Position numbers and translations under genes: made by a program. Below are positions 40,076-49,589 of a stretch of DNA of 64,000 bases, one piece after another. The notes beneath the pieces were generated by a model, which was not told where the DNA came from, made no database searches, and saw only the letters and a list, made by a program, of their open reading frames with translations. This stretch comes from an uncultured Bacteroidales bacterium (GTDB lineage: Bacteria; Bacteroidota; Bacteroidia; Bacteroidales; Paludibacteraceae): assembly GCA_934728255.1 (NCBI GenBank), contig CAKVEC010000002.1, positions 186,001-250,000 of the forward strand, given 5' to 3'. Numbering within the stretch: position 1 is the first letter of the stretch; each line of letters opens with the position of its first letter.

Positions 40076-41998
40076 TTAGTGGTTAGGGTTGGTAACGATA
40101 AGCGGGTTGCCGTCGTCTTTCGGGTAGGTGGCGTAGTACATGGTATTGTCGAATTTGATCGGGTCGTTGGCAATACCGAGAGCACCGCGATGCTCGATGA
40201 GGACGCGGCGGAAGAGCCATTTGCCGTCACGCTCGTCGCCCGGCGCATAGACGCGGTAGGGCCACAGACCGTAGGTCATCGCCTGCTCGTTGGAGGTGTT
40301 ATACTCCCATACCTCATCGGCGGTACGCCAGCGTTTGAGGTCGTTGTAGCGATGGTCTTCGAAGGCGAGTTCGACACGGCGTTCGTTCTTGATACGGTCG
40401 AGGTCTAACTCGGAAGCCGAGAGACAGAACGCATCGCCGCCTGCACGACGACGAACCTCATTGACCAAAGCAAGGGCTGTCTCCGCCATATTGAGACCGT
40501 TGTACTCGGCGATACCATCCTCGTTGAGGTAGTAAGCCGCCTCGGCAGCATTGAGGAGCACCTCACCATAGCGGAACACTATATATGGAACCGTGCTACT
40601 ACCATTGCTCTCGGAGCCGCTCGTCTCATCCACATACTTGCGCAGGAGCAAGCCCGAATGGCTGACATAGTTGCTCGTGATATGCGGACCTTCAGTACCC
40701 GTGATGGGCTGATTATCATAGTAATTGAGGTTGGTAGAGTTGTCCACATCCTCCATAGTAGGTGCCATCTTGAATGTCCAACCGCTGCCGTTGGGTATAG
40801 CCAGACCGGCACGCAGATCGACTGCCGCACCGCGGAAAGACGACCCGGGGTAGATGACCGTAGCGGCAAGGCGCGGATCGCGACCGGCAAAGAACTCCTC
40901 GGGGCTGTCAAAGAGGCGGTACGAGTTGTTGGAAGAGGTTACGCCCGTGAGGGTCTCGGCTTTGTTCGCCCCGTTGTAGGGATTGAACGGCTCGAGGGTA
41001 TGGGTAGCCGCCATCTCATAGCAGTCAAGCAAGTTGGCTATGGGATTGACGCAACTGCCGCTCTTGGTATCGGGACGCAGGCTGCGCGGAACCGTCCAGT
41101 AGGTGAAGTAGTTGGTAAAATTGGTGCCGTCGTAAGCAATCTCGAAGATAACCTCGGAGTTGCTCTTTGCCTGGAAGAGGTCGCCATAATCGGGCGCCAG
41201 GGAATAGACACCCATCGACTGCAGCGACTGATACGCATCGATACACTGCTTGAGATAGCCGTCGGCTTTCTCGCGGGGAATGCCTGTTTCCAAACCGCTG
41301 AGTACGAGACCTTTGGCAACACTCTTGTCATAGTTGTAGGCGATAGTACCCGCATAGAGGGCGGCACGGCATTTGAGCGCAAGTGCGCTACCCATCGTGG
41401 CACGCGTGGTGGTGCCTGCGGCAGCCAGGTTTAGATCTGTGGCAATAGAATCGAGTTCGCCGAGAATGAAATCATAGATTTCGTACTCTTTGTTACGCGG
41501 TTTGGCAAGCGATTTAGTATCGGTGGTATAGTCCTGCACCTCGGTGAGCAGCGGCACACCGCCCATGCGGGAGACCAGCACAAAATAGGTGTATGCTCGC
41601 ATATAACGCGCTTCGGCGAGAAAATAACGCCGGTGGTCGGCGGAGACATTTTCCCCGACAGAGGTTTGCAGACAACGGATATGTTTGTTCAGATCGCGAA
41701 CGAGGGTATAGTCGTAGTACTGACGATAGTCGGCATTCTTGTTGCCGATGTTTGCCCAATAGGCGGAGTTATTGATAGCCTCGTCCCACGAACATAGGTC
41801 ATAGGTCTCGTTGTCCTGCGTAAACGACTGCTCATAGCGCAGACGGCTGTAGAGGTTGGCGGACACACTATTGATCGTAGCCACCGACGAATAGGTCTGC
41901 TGCTCGCTCAGCGAAGTAGAGTCAGACGGCGAGAGCCAGTTGTCGCAAGCCACAAGTGCCACCGCAAAAACCGATAGGAAAATATATCTTGTTTTCAT
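40076..41998 (-). CDS. SusD/RagB-family surface glycan-binding lipoprotein
   Basis: 640 residues. Lipoprotein signal MKTRYIFLSVFAVALVACDN. TPR-rich alpha-helical SusD fold: RRYFLAEARYMRAYTYFVLV and MGGVPLLTEVQDY in the N-terminal half, and the C-terminal SusD signature RIKNERRVELAFEDHRYNDL then KRW. It sits on the cell surface as the lid of the SusC channel and delivers oligosaccharides. It starts 27 nt after the susC stop. Confidence 0.97.
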   Translation of the reverse strand: MKTRYIFLSVFAVALVACDNWLSPSDSTSLSEQQTYSSVATINSVSANLYSRLRYEQSFTQDNETYDLCSWDEAINNSAYWANIGNKNADYRQYYDYTLVRDLNKHIRCLQTSVGENVSADHRRYFLAEARYMRAYTYFVLVSRMGGVPLLTEVQDYTTDTKSLAKPRNKEYEIYDFILGELDSIATDLNLAAAGTTTRATMGSALALKCRAALYAGTIAYNYDKSVAKGLVLSGLETGIPREKADGYLKQCIDAYQSLQSMGVYSLAPDYGDLFQAKSNSEVIFEIAYDGTNFTNYFTYWTVPRSLRPDTKSGSCVNPIANLLDCYEMAATHTLEPFNPYNGANKAETLTGVTSSNNSYRLFDSPEEFFAGRDPRLAATVIYPGSSFRGAAVDLRAGLAIPNGSGWTFKMAPTMEDVDNSTNLNYYDNQPITGTEGPHITSNYVSHSGLLLRKYVDETSGSESNGSSTVPYIVFRYGEVLLNAAEAAYYLNEDGIAEYNGLNMAETALALVNEVRRRAGGDAFCLSASELDLDRIKNERRVELAFEDHRYNDLKRWRTADEVWEYNTSNEQAMTYGLWPYRVYAPGDERDGKWLFRRVLIEHRGALGIANDPIKFDNTMYYATYPKDDGNPLIVTNPNH

Positions 41999-42025
41999 TG
42001 TTGTAATCTTTTTACTTACGCATTA

Positions 42026-45000
42026 TTAGAATCCAAGGTTAAAACCGACAGTGAAGACGCGGCTCTGCGGATAATCAATACCATTGGCATAGGCAATCTC
42101 CGGGTCAACACCATAATCCTCGAGCGAGTCGAAGCAGAAGAGGTTGGTACCCTCGAAATAGATACGTGCCTTCTGTATCTTGGCTTTCTCCGTCCAGCGT
42201 TTGGGGAACGTATAGCCGAGAACGAGGTTGCGCAGACGGATATAGTTCACATTGCGGGTATAGAAATCGTTTTCGCCGCGTGCGGACGGGTGCTTGGCAC
42301 TCACGGCAGGGAACTTGCCCGGAACCCACGGCGAAGTAGGGTCGAGGATGTCCTCGTGGTGCCAACTGTCAAGTGCAGTAGAAGCATAGCCGGCCATCTC
42401 GCGACTGCAAGCCCATTTCATATACCAGTCCGGCACATAAGTATTCATCGAAGCCCCCGCAAAATCCATAGCGAAATCAATACCCTTCCACTCGAGTCCG
42501 AAATTAAGACCGAAACTGAGGATAGGCTGTTTGATCCCCGAGACATCGTTCCAAGCGTACATAATAGACGAATAGCCGAGCGGGCGTTTGTCAAACTCGT
42601 CAATTACGCCGTCGCCATTCACGTCCTTGAATATCAGGTCGCCCGGCTGGAGAGTGGTATTATTGGCACCGTCGATGATAACGGGATAGTTATCTATCTC
42701 CTCTTGCGTTTGGAAAACGCCTATGGTCTCCCATTGCCAAACCTGATTGTTCTCCACGTTCGACCAGCGGTCGGACTTGCTATTGCGATATTTGTCCCAT
42801 GCGTTGTAGAATTTCTCGCCTGCACGCACGCCGTTGCGCTGGCGGGCGATGGTGATATTTCCGCCTACGGAGTATTTGAAGTCGCCCACTTTGTCCTGCC
42901 ATTTGATGAAACCGTCGCCGCCGATATGCTTGTCGGAGTTGAGGTTCTCTGCCAGCGGACTCAGACCGGATTCCTGCGGGAAGACAAGATCGTCGGGTTG
43001 CGCTGCTATACCGCTACGATGGCGCAAGAAAAAGTCGAACTCCGCGGTCAGACGGTTGTTGAAGAAACCGAGGTCGATACCCACGTCAGTCAGACTGGTG
43101 GTCATCCACGATATCTGCGTGTTGGGCGTTCCCTTGTAGGCTGTACCGATAAGCGCACTATTGCTGTTGCCAAGCAACGGGTCGGCGGTGGTAAAGTACG
43201 AACCCGAATTGTAGGTATAGCCTTCCAAGTACGCAAAGTCGGGATAGAGCGCACCAACATTGTCATCCCCCATCTGACCATACGAAGCACGGATTTTGAA
43301 ATTGCTCCACCAGTCGTTGATGCGACTGTCCTGCCACCATGCTTCTTCCGACATACGCCATGCGCCGCTCACCGAGGGGAAAAAGCCCCACCGCTTGCCC
43401 TTGGCGAATTTCCAACTGCCGTCGTAGCGACCTGCGAAATCAATGATATAGCGTTGTTTGTAGTCGTAGCCCGCACGGAAGATAACGCTCGCCGTGGTCT
43501 GCGTAGTCGATACCTCTGTAACCTTATTGTTCTCGCTGGTAGTGATCAGGTCAATATACGGGTTGTCCACAGGGTTCTGCGAGTTGTATATCGAGTTGTA
43601 TTTGCGCCGGTAGAACTCGAAACCGACAGTAGCCGATACGTGGTGTCCGGAGAAAGTGTTGTCATAACTAACGAGTGCCTGCCCTGTGATGTCGTTGGTT
43701 GTGGCACGGGTGCGCTCCATCCATGTATCGGTCTTGGCGTAGGCTACGTTGTAGGTCTTGTTAACCGGGTCGTAGGTGTATTCATGCCATGCCTTCTCCA
43801 GGTTGTTGATGTCCTGCCCGTTGTAGAAATAGGAGAACAACGCACGGGCGGACAAGCCCTGTAGAGGCGTTTGCCAGTCGAGGGTGAAATTGGTCTGGAA
43901 TGTGGTGTTGCGCTTGTGGTACTCGCCTGCATTGTCTATGGTATAGGATGCGGGGTTGTGCGCACCGTCGTAACCCGCTATATAGTTAACATACTGTTCG
44001 TTGTCGTTGGCATACGGACGATAGATCGGCAGCATACCGATCACCGATAGTTTGCGTGCCTCATAGTCGTCGCTGCCCGGCAGACCGGGGTTGATGGTAT
44101 TGTCTATCTTGCCGGAGATCTGCGTACCGAACTTCAGGTTGTCGGTGATATTCACATCCACATTGGTTTGCAGGTTGGTACGGTTGAAACTATAATCCTG
44201 GAACACCGCCTCCTGCCCCACATGGCTCAACGAAGCATAGTAGGTTATTTTCTCCGTACCACCCGCCAAACTGGCATTAGCGTGATACTGCGGAGCAGCG
44301 GAACGCACATAGTTGCCGTACCAATCGTAGCCGCGGTAGTCCTCGCCTGTCTCGGGGTTGTAATAACCCGTTTTCCATTTCTCCAACTCGGCACGCGCCT
44401 GCTCGGTGGAAACCGCCAGCGTACCGCTGTTCACATCGCGCATATAGTTGGCATACACCCAGTCGTAAGCCGAGAGCAGTTCGGGGTATTCCGTCCATTG
44501 CTGCCAACCCATATAGGCATTGAAGTTCACCTCCATCTTCCGGTTGGCCTTGCCTTTCTTGGTGGTAACGAGTACGACACCGTTCGCTGCTTTCACACCA
44601 TAGATAGCCGCAGCACCGTCTTTCAGCACCGACACATTGTCAATGTCGGTCATATCCAAGTTGTTGAATGCTTCCTCGTCCTTTATAACGCCGTCAATAA
44701 CATAGAGCGGTGTACCGAGGTTACGCACCTGGATACTGGCTGCAGCACCCGGCACGCCGCTGCTCTGGCGCGAGGTAATACCTGCCATCTTGCCTACCAG
44801 CGCACCCGAAGTGGTGGTACTGGTGGAGCGGACAATATCTTCGGCTTGCACGGTCGTTACCGCCGAAGCAATACCGCCTTTGCGTTTCTGTCCGTAACCC
44901 ACAACTACCACTTCATCAAGCAGTTTGTTGTCTGCCGTCATCTCCACCTTGGCGAGGTTCTTGCTGTCTGCCGGCAGTTCGACACTCCGGTAGCCCACGT

Positions 45001-45232
45001 AGGAAAAATGCAGTCTGGCTTTCTTGGTATCGGCTGACTGCAGTTGCAGCACAAACGCACCGTCAAGGTCGGTAATGGTACCGTTGGATGTGCCCTTCTC
45101 TACCACACTCACGCCTATCAGCGGTTCGCCGTCGCTGTCCACCACCGTACCGCGCACCTCTTGTGCGAACACGGCAACCCACGACAGACACCACGCGAAA
45201 AGCAGTGCGGTTATCTTTCTCAGTTGTTTCAT
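42026..45232 (-). CDS. SusC/RagA-family TonB-dependent outer-membrane transporter
   Basis: 1068 residues. Signal peptide MKQLRKITALLFAWCLSWVA, a CarboxypepD_reg-like domain (VRGTVVDSDGEPLIGVSVVE, GTITDLDGAFVLQLQ), a plug beginning VVVGYGQKRKGGIASAVTTV with RNLGTPLYVIDGV, and a 22-strand barrel ending SRVFTVGFNLGF. It imports oligosaccharides across the outer membrane using TonB energy, together with the downstream SusD. No N-terminal signalling extension for an anti-sigma factor is visible, so regulation is probably through the membrane AraC protein encoded nearby. It starts 14 nt after the stop of the upstream hydrolase-like gene. Confidence 0.97.
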   Translation of the reverse strand: MKQLRKITALLFAWCLSWVAVFAQEVRGTVVDSDGEPLIGVSVVEKGTSNGTITDLDGAFVLQLQSADTKKARLHFSYVGYRSVELPADSKNLAKVEMTADNKLLDEVVVVGYGQKRKGGIASAVTTVQAEDIVRSTSTTTSGALVGKMAGITSRQSSGVPGAAASIQVRNLGTPLYVIDGVIKDEEAFNNLDMTDIDNVSVLKDGAAAIYGVKAANGVVLVTTKKGKANRKMEVNFNAYMGWQQWTEYPELLSAYDWVYANYMRDVNSGTLAVSTEQARAELEKWKTGYYNPETGEDYRGYDWYGNYVRSAAPQYHANASLAGGTEKITYYASLSHVGQEAVFQDYSFNRTNLQTNVDVNITDNLKFGTQISGKIDNTINPGLPGSDDYEARKLSVIGMLPIYRPYANDNEQYVNYIAGYDGAHNPASYTIDNAGEYHKRNTTFQTNFTLDWQTPLQGLSARALFSYFYNGQDINNLEKAWHEYTYDPVNKTYNVAYAKTDTWMERTRATTNDITGQALVSYDNTFSGHHVSATVGFEFYRRKYNSIYNSQNPVDNPYIDLITTSENNKVTEVSTTQTTASVIFRAGYDYKQRYIIDFAGRYDGSWKFAKGKRWGFFPSVSGAWRMSEEAWWQDSRINDWWSNFKIRASYGQMGDDNVGALYPDFAYLEGYTYNSGSYFTTADPLLGNSNSALIGTAYKGTPNTQISWMTTSLTDVGIDLGFFNNRLTAEFDFFLRHRSGIAAQPDDLVFPQESGLSPLAENLNSDKHIGGDGFIKWQDKVGDFKYSVGGNITIARQRNGVRAGEKFYNAWDKYRNSKSDRWSNVENNQVWQWETIGVFQTQEEIDNYPVIIDGANNTTLQPGDLIFKDVNGDGVIDEFDKRPLGYSSIMYAWNDVSGIKQPILSFGLNFGLEWKGIDFAMDFAGASMNTYVPDWYMKWACSREMAGYASTALDSWHHEDILDPTSPWVPGKFPAVSAKHPSARGENDFYTRNVNYIRLRNLVLGYTFPKRWTEKAKIQKARIYFEGTNLFCFDSLEDYGVDPEIAYANGIDYPQSRVFTVGFNLGF

Positions 45233-45246
45233 AGTATTAGTATTGA

Positions 45247-47745
45247 TTATTTGACAATCACACGTTGTGTATCGGCTTTTCCGTCATGGAGAAGCACCAT
45301 GGTATAGACCCCGCTCGGGAAACTCATACGCACATTGGCAGCACCCGTCTTCTCCGTCTGGTACACACGCTCGCCTGCCATATTGTAGATGCTGAGCGTA
45401 TATGCCACATCGGGCATACTGATATGCATATCGCTGCCCGAATCAATGGGATTGGGATAAGCAACTTCCATATCGGTACGCACATCGTCGTTGGCAAGTA
45501 TCGTCTGCCCGTAATCCGACGACTGATAGAGCGAGTAGCGGGCTGCCAACTCCTGACGCTTCTCCCAACTCATTTTCTCCACCTCCTCCATATCGGGCGT
45601 ACCGAAAGCGTCTTTGAAACGGAACATCGGGTCAAGGTGTCCCGCATAGTTCCAGTTGAGTGTCGTAGCCACACCGCCCACACGGCGGGGAATCATCACC
45701 TGAAATGCCTCCAACTGTAAGCCTCTCGGCTGACCGGGATAGAGGCTCTCGTCCCAGTTCATCGACTGTTTGCTGTTGTGCGCCGACATACGCGCCATCT
45801 TCAGGTAATGCGCGTTGTTCGTCAGCAGATACAGACGGTAGTAGGCAAACGAGGTCCATGCAAAACCGAGATCGGCAGCCGAGTGCCCGATAGCAATCAA
45901 ATGCTGACCGACAATGCTGCGGTCGCGCGGAAATATAGGATTGTCCTCCGTGCGGTCGTCCTCAACCGGTATCTCGAAACTATACACCCACGTCTCCGTG
46001 TAGGTAGCCGCCTGCTCCGCTGCGTCCAACCATTTCTCGTCTTTGGTCAAATCATACAGCGACAGGAAACCAACCATAGCCATATAGCCCGACTCGCTGT
46101 CAATCACCTGCGGATTATCCACCACGCAAGCGCAGTAATGGTATTTCTTATGCACAAACAGGTAGCAATAATCGCCTGCCTTGAGTGCTGCCTCTTTGTA
46201 CCGCTCGTCGCCAGTGGCAATATACAATTCCACTAAATAACGCAGTGCAGAGGTGGTGGTCAGGCCGTTGTCTGTCTTTACGGGATGCTGGTTGTTCTGT
46301 ATCTTGTTGCGGTTCCAACTGAAAGCCAGACTGCCGTTGGCGTTCTGCGCACTCAGCAACCAGTCCCCGAATTTCTTGCACGAAGCAATCCAGTTGTCAT
46401 GCTTCTCACCATTCTTTGTGCCGAAGCACCATGCACTCAGCAGACCTTCCATACCGCCCGTCATAATACGCAATATGCTCTCATAGTTGCGCCAACCGCC
46501 TTTGCCACCGTTCCCGTTCGGGTCGTACCATGTACTCGGCATACCGATAGGCGACAGGCAGTCGTCAGCCCAGAAATCCAGCACAGCCTCCCCCTTGTGG
46601 CGCGTGTCGCTCTGCTTGTTCTCTATGCCGTAGCGGTACAGGTAATAGCCCGATGACACCTGCATACCCACAAAACCCATCTGATAGTCAATACCTTTTG
46701 GCTTGAAATCGGTCAGGCTAACCTCAAACGGCCAACCCGGTTTGTCATACGTACCACCGTCTTCACGGCTCGGCACATAGTAGGTCAGCAGGCTCTCTAT
46801 CAAACCTTCATAGCAAGCCTGCAAATCCACATTATATACCTTCGGATTGTAGAGATTGAATACCTCATTCCACGATTGTTTTGCCGCCTCCGCATAAGTG
46901 TCCGTATGCGATATGCTCACAAAAACCGAATAACTATGCTTCACACTCGTATCCACAGGGTGAAAGCGGTTACCCTTACCCGACTTGGTCGATTTTGTAG
47001 TACCGGGGTAAATCACCTCTTGGTACGTAAGGTTGTTGGCGGTATCGCGCCATAACCCGCAGGCTCCGAACCGGTAACCTGCGTTGTAGGACTCCCCGTT
47101 GGCATCCGCCACCACCGTACGGCACTCCGAATCCTGATGCGCCAACGTGATAGTCGTGCCGGTGGTTTTGCTGCGCGACATCACAAACGGAAGCGGAGTA
47201 CGGTCATCCCTGTACAGAAACCACGCATCACCGTCTTGAGGCAGATACGTAGGCGTATTGCATACCGCATCGAAATAACCTTTGTACAACACACCCGGCA
47301 CCAGATATTCATTATTGGTGAACTTCGTATTATCGGTCGTCTGCACGGCAAAGGCGGAGTTGAAATAGTTGTCGCCGCTCTTCTTGCTCACCACCTGCAC
47401 ATCGCGGCGGAGCGAAATCTGCCCTTTGGTGGGAGAGGTATAAACATCCGTTATGCGGAACTGCGAACCGCGCCCCGACTGCAAATCGGCCACACATGTG
47501 AACGTTCCTTGGTTTTCGCTCACCGTAGTGTAGTAACCCGCAACAGGCTTGCCTTGCACCTCAAGATAGGCAGGTTTGCCTGCCTCAATAAACGGAAGGT
47601 CAGTGCCGTTGTAGGTTAGATGGGTCTGGTAGCCGGCTGCCACCTTGGTGAAAGTCAGTTCCACATCGCCGGCAGCCAGTTTCAGATCGGCAGCCTGCAC
47701 ACCGGCTGCAAGGAACAATAACAAAAGAACAGCGCAATATCTCAT
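45247..47745 (-). CDS. Secreted six-hairpin (alpha/alpha-barrel) hydrolase candidate with T9SS sorting domain
   Basis: About 832 residues from the ATG at 47745 (MRYCAVLLLLFLAAGVQA, a clean signal peptide); an ATG at 47775 would add MVTNCKKKCD in front. An N-terminal beta-sandwich (about 20-300) is followed by an (alpha/alpha) barrel (about 310-740) with WLLSAQNANGSLAFSWN, TTSALRYLVELYIATGDERY and ESGYMAMVGFLSLYDLTKDE, the pattern of six-hairpin glycosidases or polysaccharide lyases. I cannot place it in a numbered family or name catalytic residues. The C-terminus is a T9SS domain (VAYPNPIDSGSDMHISMPD, LSIYNMAGERVYQTEK, FPSGVYTMVLL). It heads the operon with susC 14 nt behind, so it probably degrades the locus glycan at or outside the cell surface. 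Confidence 0.82.
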   Translation of the reverse strand: MRYCAVLLLLFLAAGVQAADLKLAAGDVELTFTKVAAGYQTHLTYNGTDLPFIEAGKPAYLEVQGKPVAGYYTTVSENQGTFTCVADLQSGRGSQFRITDVYTSPTKGQISLRRDVQVVSKKSGDNYFNSAFAVQTTDNTKFTNNEYLVPGVLYKGYFDAVCNTPTYLPQDGDAWFLYRDDRTPLPFVMSRSKTTGTTITLAHQDSECRTVVADANGESYNAGYRFGACGLWRDTANNLTYQEVIYPGTTKSTKSGKGNRFHPVDTSVKHSYSVFVSISHTDTYAEAAKQSWNEVFNLYNPKVYNVDLQACYEGLIESLLTYYVPSREDGGTYDKPGWPFEVSLTDFKPKGIDYQMGFVGMQVSSGYYLYRYGIENKQSDTRHKGEAVLDFWADDCLSPIGMPSTWYDPNGNGGKGGWRNYESILRIMTGGMEGLLSAWCFGTKNGEKHDNWIASCKKFGDWLLSAQNANGSLAFSWNRNKIQNNQHPVKTDNGLTTTSALRYLVELYIATGDERYKEAALKAGDYCYLFVHKKYHYCACVVDNPQVIDSESGYMAMVGFLSLYDLTKDEKWLDAAEQAATYTETWVYSFEIPVEDDRTEDNPIFPRDRSIVGQHLIAIGHSAADLGFAWTSFAYYRLYLLTNNAHYLKMARMSAHNSKQSMNWDESLYPGQPRGLQLEAFQVMIPRRVGGVATTLNWNYAGHLDPMFRFKDAFGTPDMEEVEKMSWEKRQELAARYSLYQSSDYGQTILANDDVRTDMEVAYPNPIDSGSDMHISMPDVAYTLSIYNMAGERVYQTEKTGAANVRMSFPSGVYTMVLLHDGKADTQRVIVK

Positions 47746-47801
47746 ATCACATTTTTTTTTACAATTCGTTACCAACTCCCTTACTTCCGTATAGTAAGAG
47801 T

Positions 47802-47867
47802 GGGTGATTAACGGGTGATTAACGGGTGATTATCGGGTGATTATCGGGTGATTAACGGGTTGTTCAG
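47802..47867 (+). repeat. Six-unit 11-nt array, GGGTGATTAAC/ATC type
   Basis: Units GGGTGATTAAC twice, GGGTGATTATC twice, GGGTGATTAAC and a terminal GGGTTGTTCAG. The terminal unit plus CATAGA is identical to the end of the 8440-8505 array. It lies in the leader region upstream of the hydrolase gene. Confidence 0.93.
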
Positions 47868-47899
47868 CATAGAGCAAGCATTCTTTCCCGATAGGAAGA

Positions 47900-47933
47900 A
47901 CTCCCCACCCTCTCTCGGGAGAAGGCGGGGAGT
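47900..47933 (-). terminator. Hairpin terminator of the CBM-like secreted protein gene
   Basis: ACTCCCC at 47900 pairs with GGGGAGT ending at 47933, with further inner pairs. It is 7 nt beyond the stop codon on the minus strand and is followed by only a weak T run. Confidence 0.6.
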
Positions 47934-47939
47934 ATCCGT

Positions 47940-49397
47940 TTAGCGGACTACCGCTTTGGCATATTCGCCGTTCACATTCACAATATATGCACCCTGCGGC
48001 AGTGTGGCTGCAAAAGTTGTCTCACCGGTTGCAGCCGTCAGCACCTGCTCGCCCGTAAGCGAATAGATGGCAATTTGGCTGTTGCCGCTCAGGCGGTTCA
48101 ATGTCATCACACCATTCTCTACGCTCACAAAGAACGAAGCAGTATGTGCGTTTCGGATTCCCATACCCCCGCGAGAGAGTTGGATACCGCGTGTCAAAGG
48201 CCAACCGTTGCCTTTCAGCAGTTTGATCTTGTTCGGATAGTCAGCATAGAGTTCTATTCCCTCCACCTTGGTCTGGTCGAGTTCCACCTCTTCATCACTC
48301 ACCCAAACGGTTACATCGCTGAACAATTCTTCGTTTACATACACGTAGTTTCTCGAACCGGCAGTAACCTCACCGTCAATCACATCACAGCGGAAGAACC
48401 ATGTTAGGTCATAATAGCCGTCCTGACTCACATAAATCGAATCAAAGACAATCGAACTCGGATCGGCAAAGTAGAAATCAAGCCACTCGCCACTTGCCGT
48501 AATCTTCACCCTTTCACCCTCTACATTGGTGTAGATATATGCGCCTCCGTCTTTCTCCCATGTGTTGGTCAATTCGGTGCAGCGTGCATCGTACATATGA
48601 GTCAAATACCAGTCTTCGGATGTAGCCTGTGCCACACTCGGGCAGTCGCCACCCGTACCACCATCGTTCCAGTGAGCGTAAAGCGTAAATTGCTCATCGT
48701 CCTTGTCCCATGCTTTGAAACTCGAACCGTCCATCGCATAGTACTGACCGCCGCCCTCAATCTCGGTGAAATAACCCTCGAAGACATATCCATCACGAGT
48801 CGGCAGCGTGATTTCCGGCATAGCCTCGCCCTGTGTAGCCACAACGCTCTCCGTACCGCCTACACCGCCTTGCTTGTCAAAGGTGATCGCAGTGGTAACC
48901 ACTTTGGTTATTTTCTCCAACTGAATACTATAGAAACCAAGCCAGGAACCGGCTTTGCCGAATTTAATGGTATTCAGCCCCTCCTTCAAGGTTACTTTCA
49001 TTCTTGCAGGACTCACACCATCCAAATTGATTTTTGTTGTATCCTCGTTTACAATCAAATCAGCACTGCCGAAATTCCTGTAATTGGCAATCAATGTATA
49101 ATCACCTGCTGCACTCAGATTGATGTTATCAAAGATAACACGGCTCGTTCCCGACCAGTGGAAATCCGACCAGCCGTCATCAGTCAGTTTGATCAGTCCG
49201 TCCGCATTGGCTTTTACGTTCTCATCTTGAAAAACCGTGTCTTTCAACGCAGTACATTGGAAATAATAGGGATTGCTCAAATAGTAGTCCGCTGCTTGAG
49301 CGGTGGCAGCATCGGGACATTCAACGGTCTGTGCGTTTACGCCCATTCCGCATAGCAGCAACGCTGCCGCAAGAGAAAAGAAGAAATTCTTTTTCAT
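47940..49397 (-). CDS. Secreted protein with two CBM-like domains, an InlB-type repeat and T9SS sorting domain
   Basis: 485 residues. Signal peptide MKKNFFFSLAAALLLCGMGV then NAQ. Two similar beta-sandwich modules (about 25-160 and 250-405) each contain a DYYLSNPYYFQCTALKDTVF or DWYLTHMYDARCTELTNTWE opening and a later VIFDNINLSAAGDYTLIANY or IVFDSIYVSQDGYYDLTWFF segment, which resembles CBM6/CBM35 folds. Between them is one InlB/Flg_new repeat (TAITFDKQGGVGGTESVVAT, FTLYAHWN). The end is a T9SS sorting domain (IAIYSLTGEQVLTAATGETT, LPQGAYIVNVNG). No catalytic motif is seen, so it is probably a surface glycan-binding protein. It has its own promoter and precedes the locus operon. Confidence 0.83.
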   Translation of the reverse strand: MKKNFFFSLAAALLLCGMGVNAQTVECPDAATAQAADYYLSNPYYFQCTALKDTVFQDENVKANADGLIKLTDDGWSDFHWSGTSRVIFDNINLSAAGDYTLIANYRNFGSADLIVNEDTTKINLDGVSPARMKVTLKEGLNTIKFGKAGSWLGFYSIQLEKITKVVTTAITFDKQGGVGGTESVVATQGEAMPEITLPTRDGYVFEGYFTEIEGGGQYYAMDGSSFKAWDKDDEQFTLYAHWNDGGTGGDCPSVAQATSEDWYLTHMYDARCTELTNTWEKDGGAYIYTNVEGERVKITASGEWLDFYFADPSSIVFDSIYVSQDGYYDLTWFFRCDVIDGEVTAGSRNYVYVNEELFSDVTVWVSDEEVELDQTKVEGIELYADYPNKIKLLKGNGWPLTRGIQLSRGGMGIRNAHTASFFVSVENGVMTLNRLSGNSQIAIYSLTGEQVLTAATGETTFAATLPQGAYIVNVNGEYAKAVVR

Positions 49398-49476
49398 GGT
49401 GAATAGTAATTTTTAGTTAGCAAGGCTTTATTTGTTATTCTGCATAGCCGCAGCCTCTATCAACGGCTTTGCGCTG

Positions 49477-49508
49477 CAAAATTATGCCTTATTTTGCAAT
49501 CGCATAAA
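49477..49508 (-). promoter_or_regulatory. Promoter for the CBM-like secreted protein gene
   Basis: On the minus strand TTTA (49505-49508), 20 nt, TAATTTTG (49477-49484). The ATGTTGCA palindrome at 49531-49566 lies directly upstream of the -33 position. Confidence 0.6.
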
Positions 49509-49530
49509 CAGAATACAATCAAAGAAAACA

Positions 49531-49566
49531 AAAAATGTTGCATACCCGCACGTATGCAACATTTTT
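49531..49566. promoter_or_regulatory. 15-bp ATGTTGCATAC palindrome between the AraC regulator and the CBM-like gene
   Basis: AAAAATGTTGCATAC, 6-nt centre, GTATGCAACATTTTT, perfect. It could be the terminator of the regulator gene (U-rich on both strands) or its operator, since the half-site TGTTGCA recurs in the palindrome at 51511-51546 on the other side of the same gene. Confidence 0.65.
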
Positions 49567-49589
49567 GATTGATTTTGATACCGAATTGA

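Noticed and set aside
42290..43864. 524-codon plus-strand open frame opposite susC
   Set aside because: Shadow of the SusC coding frame with no recognisable features.
2639..47867. Tandem arrays considered as CRISPR
   Set aside because: Units are 7-25 nt, directly adjacent, with no unique spacers and no cas genes.
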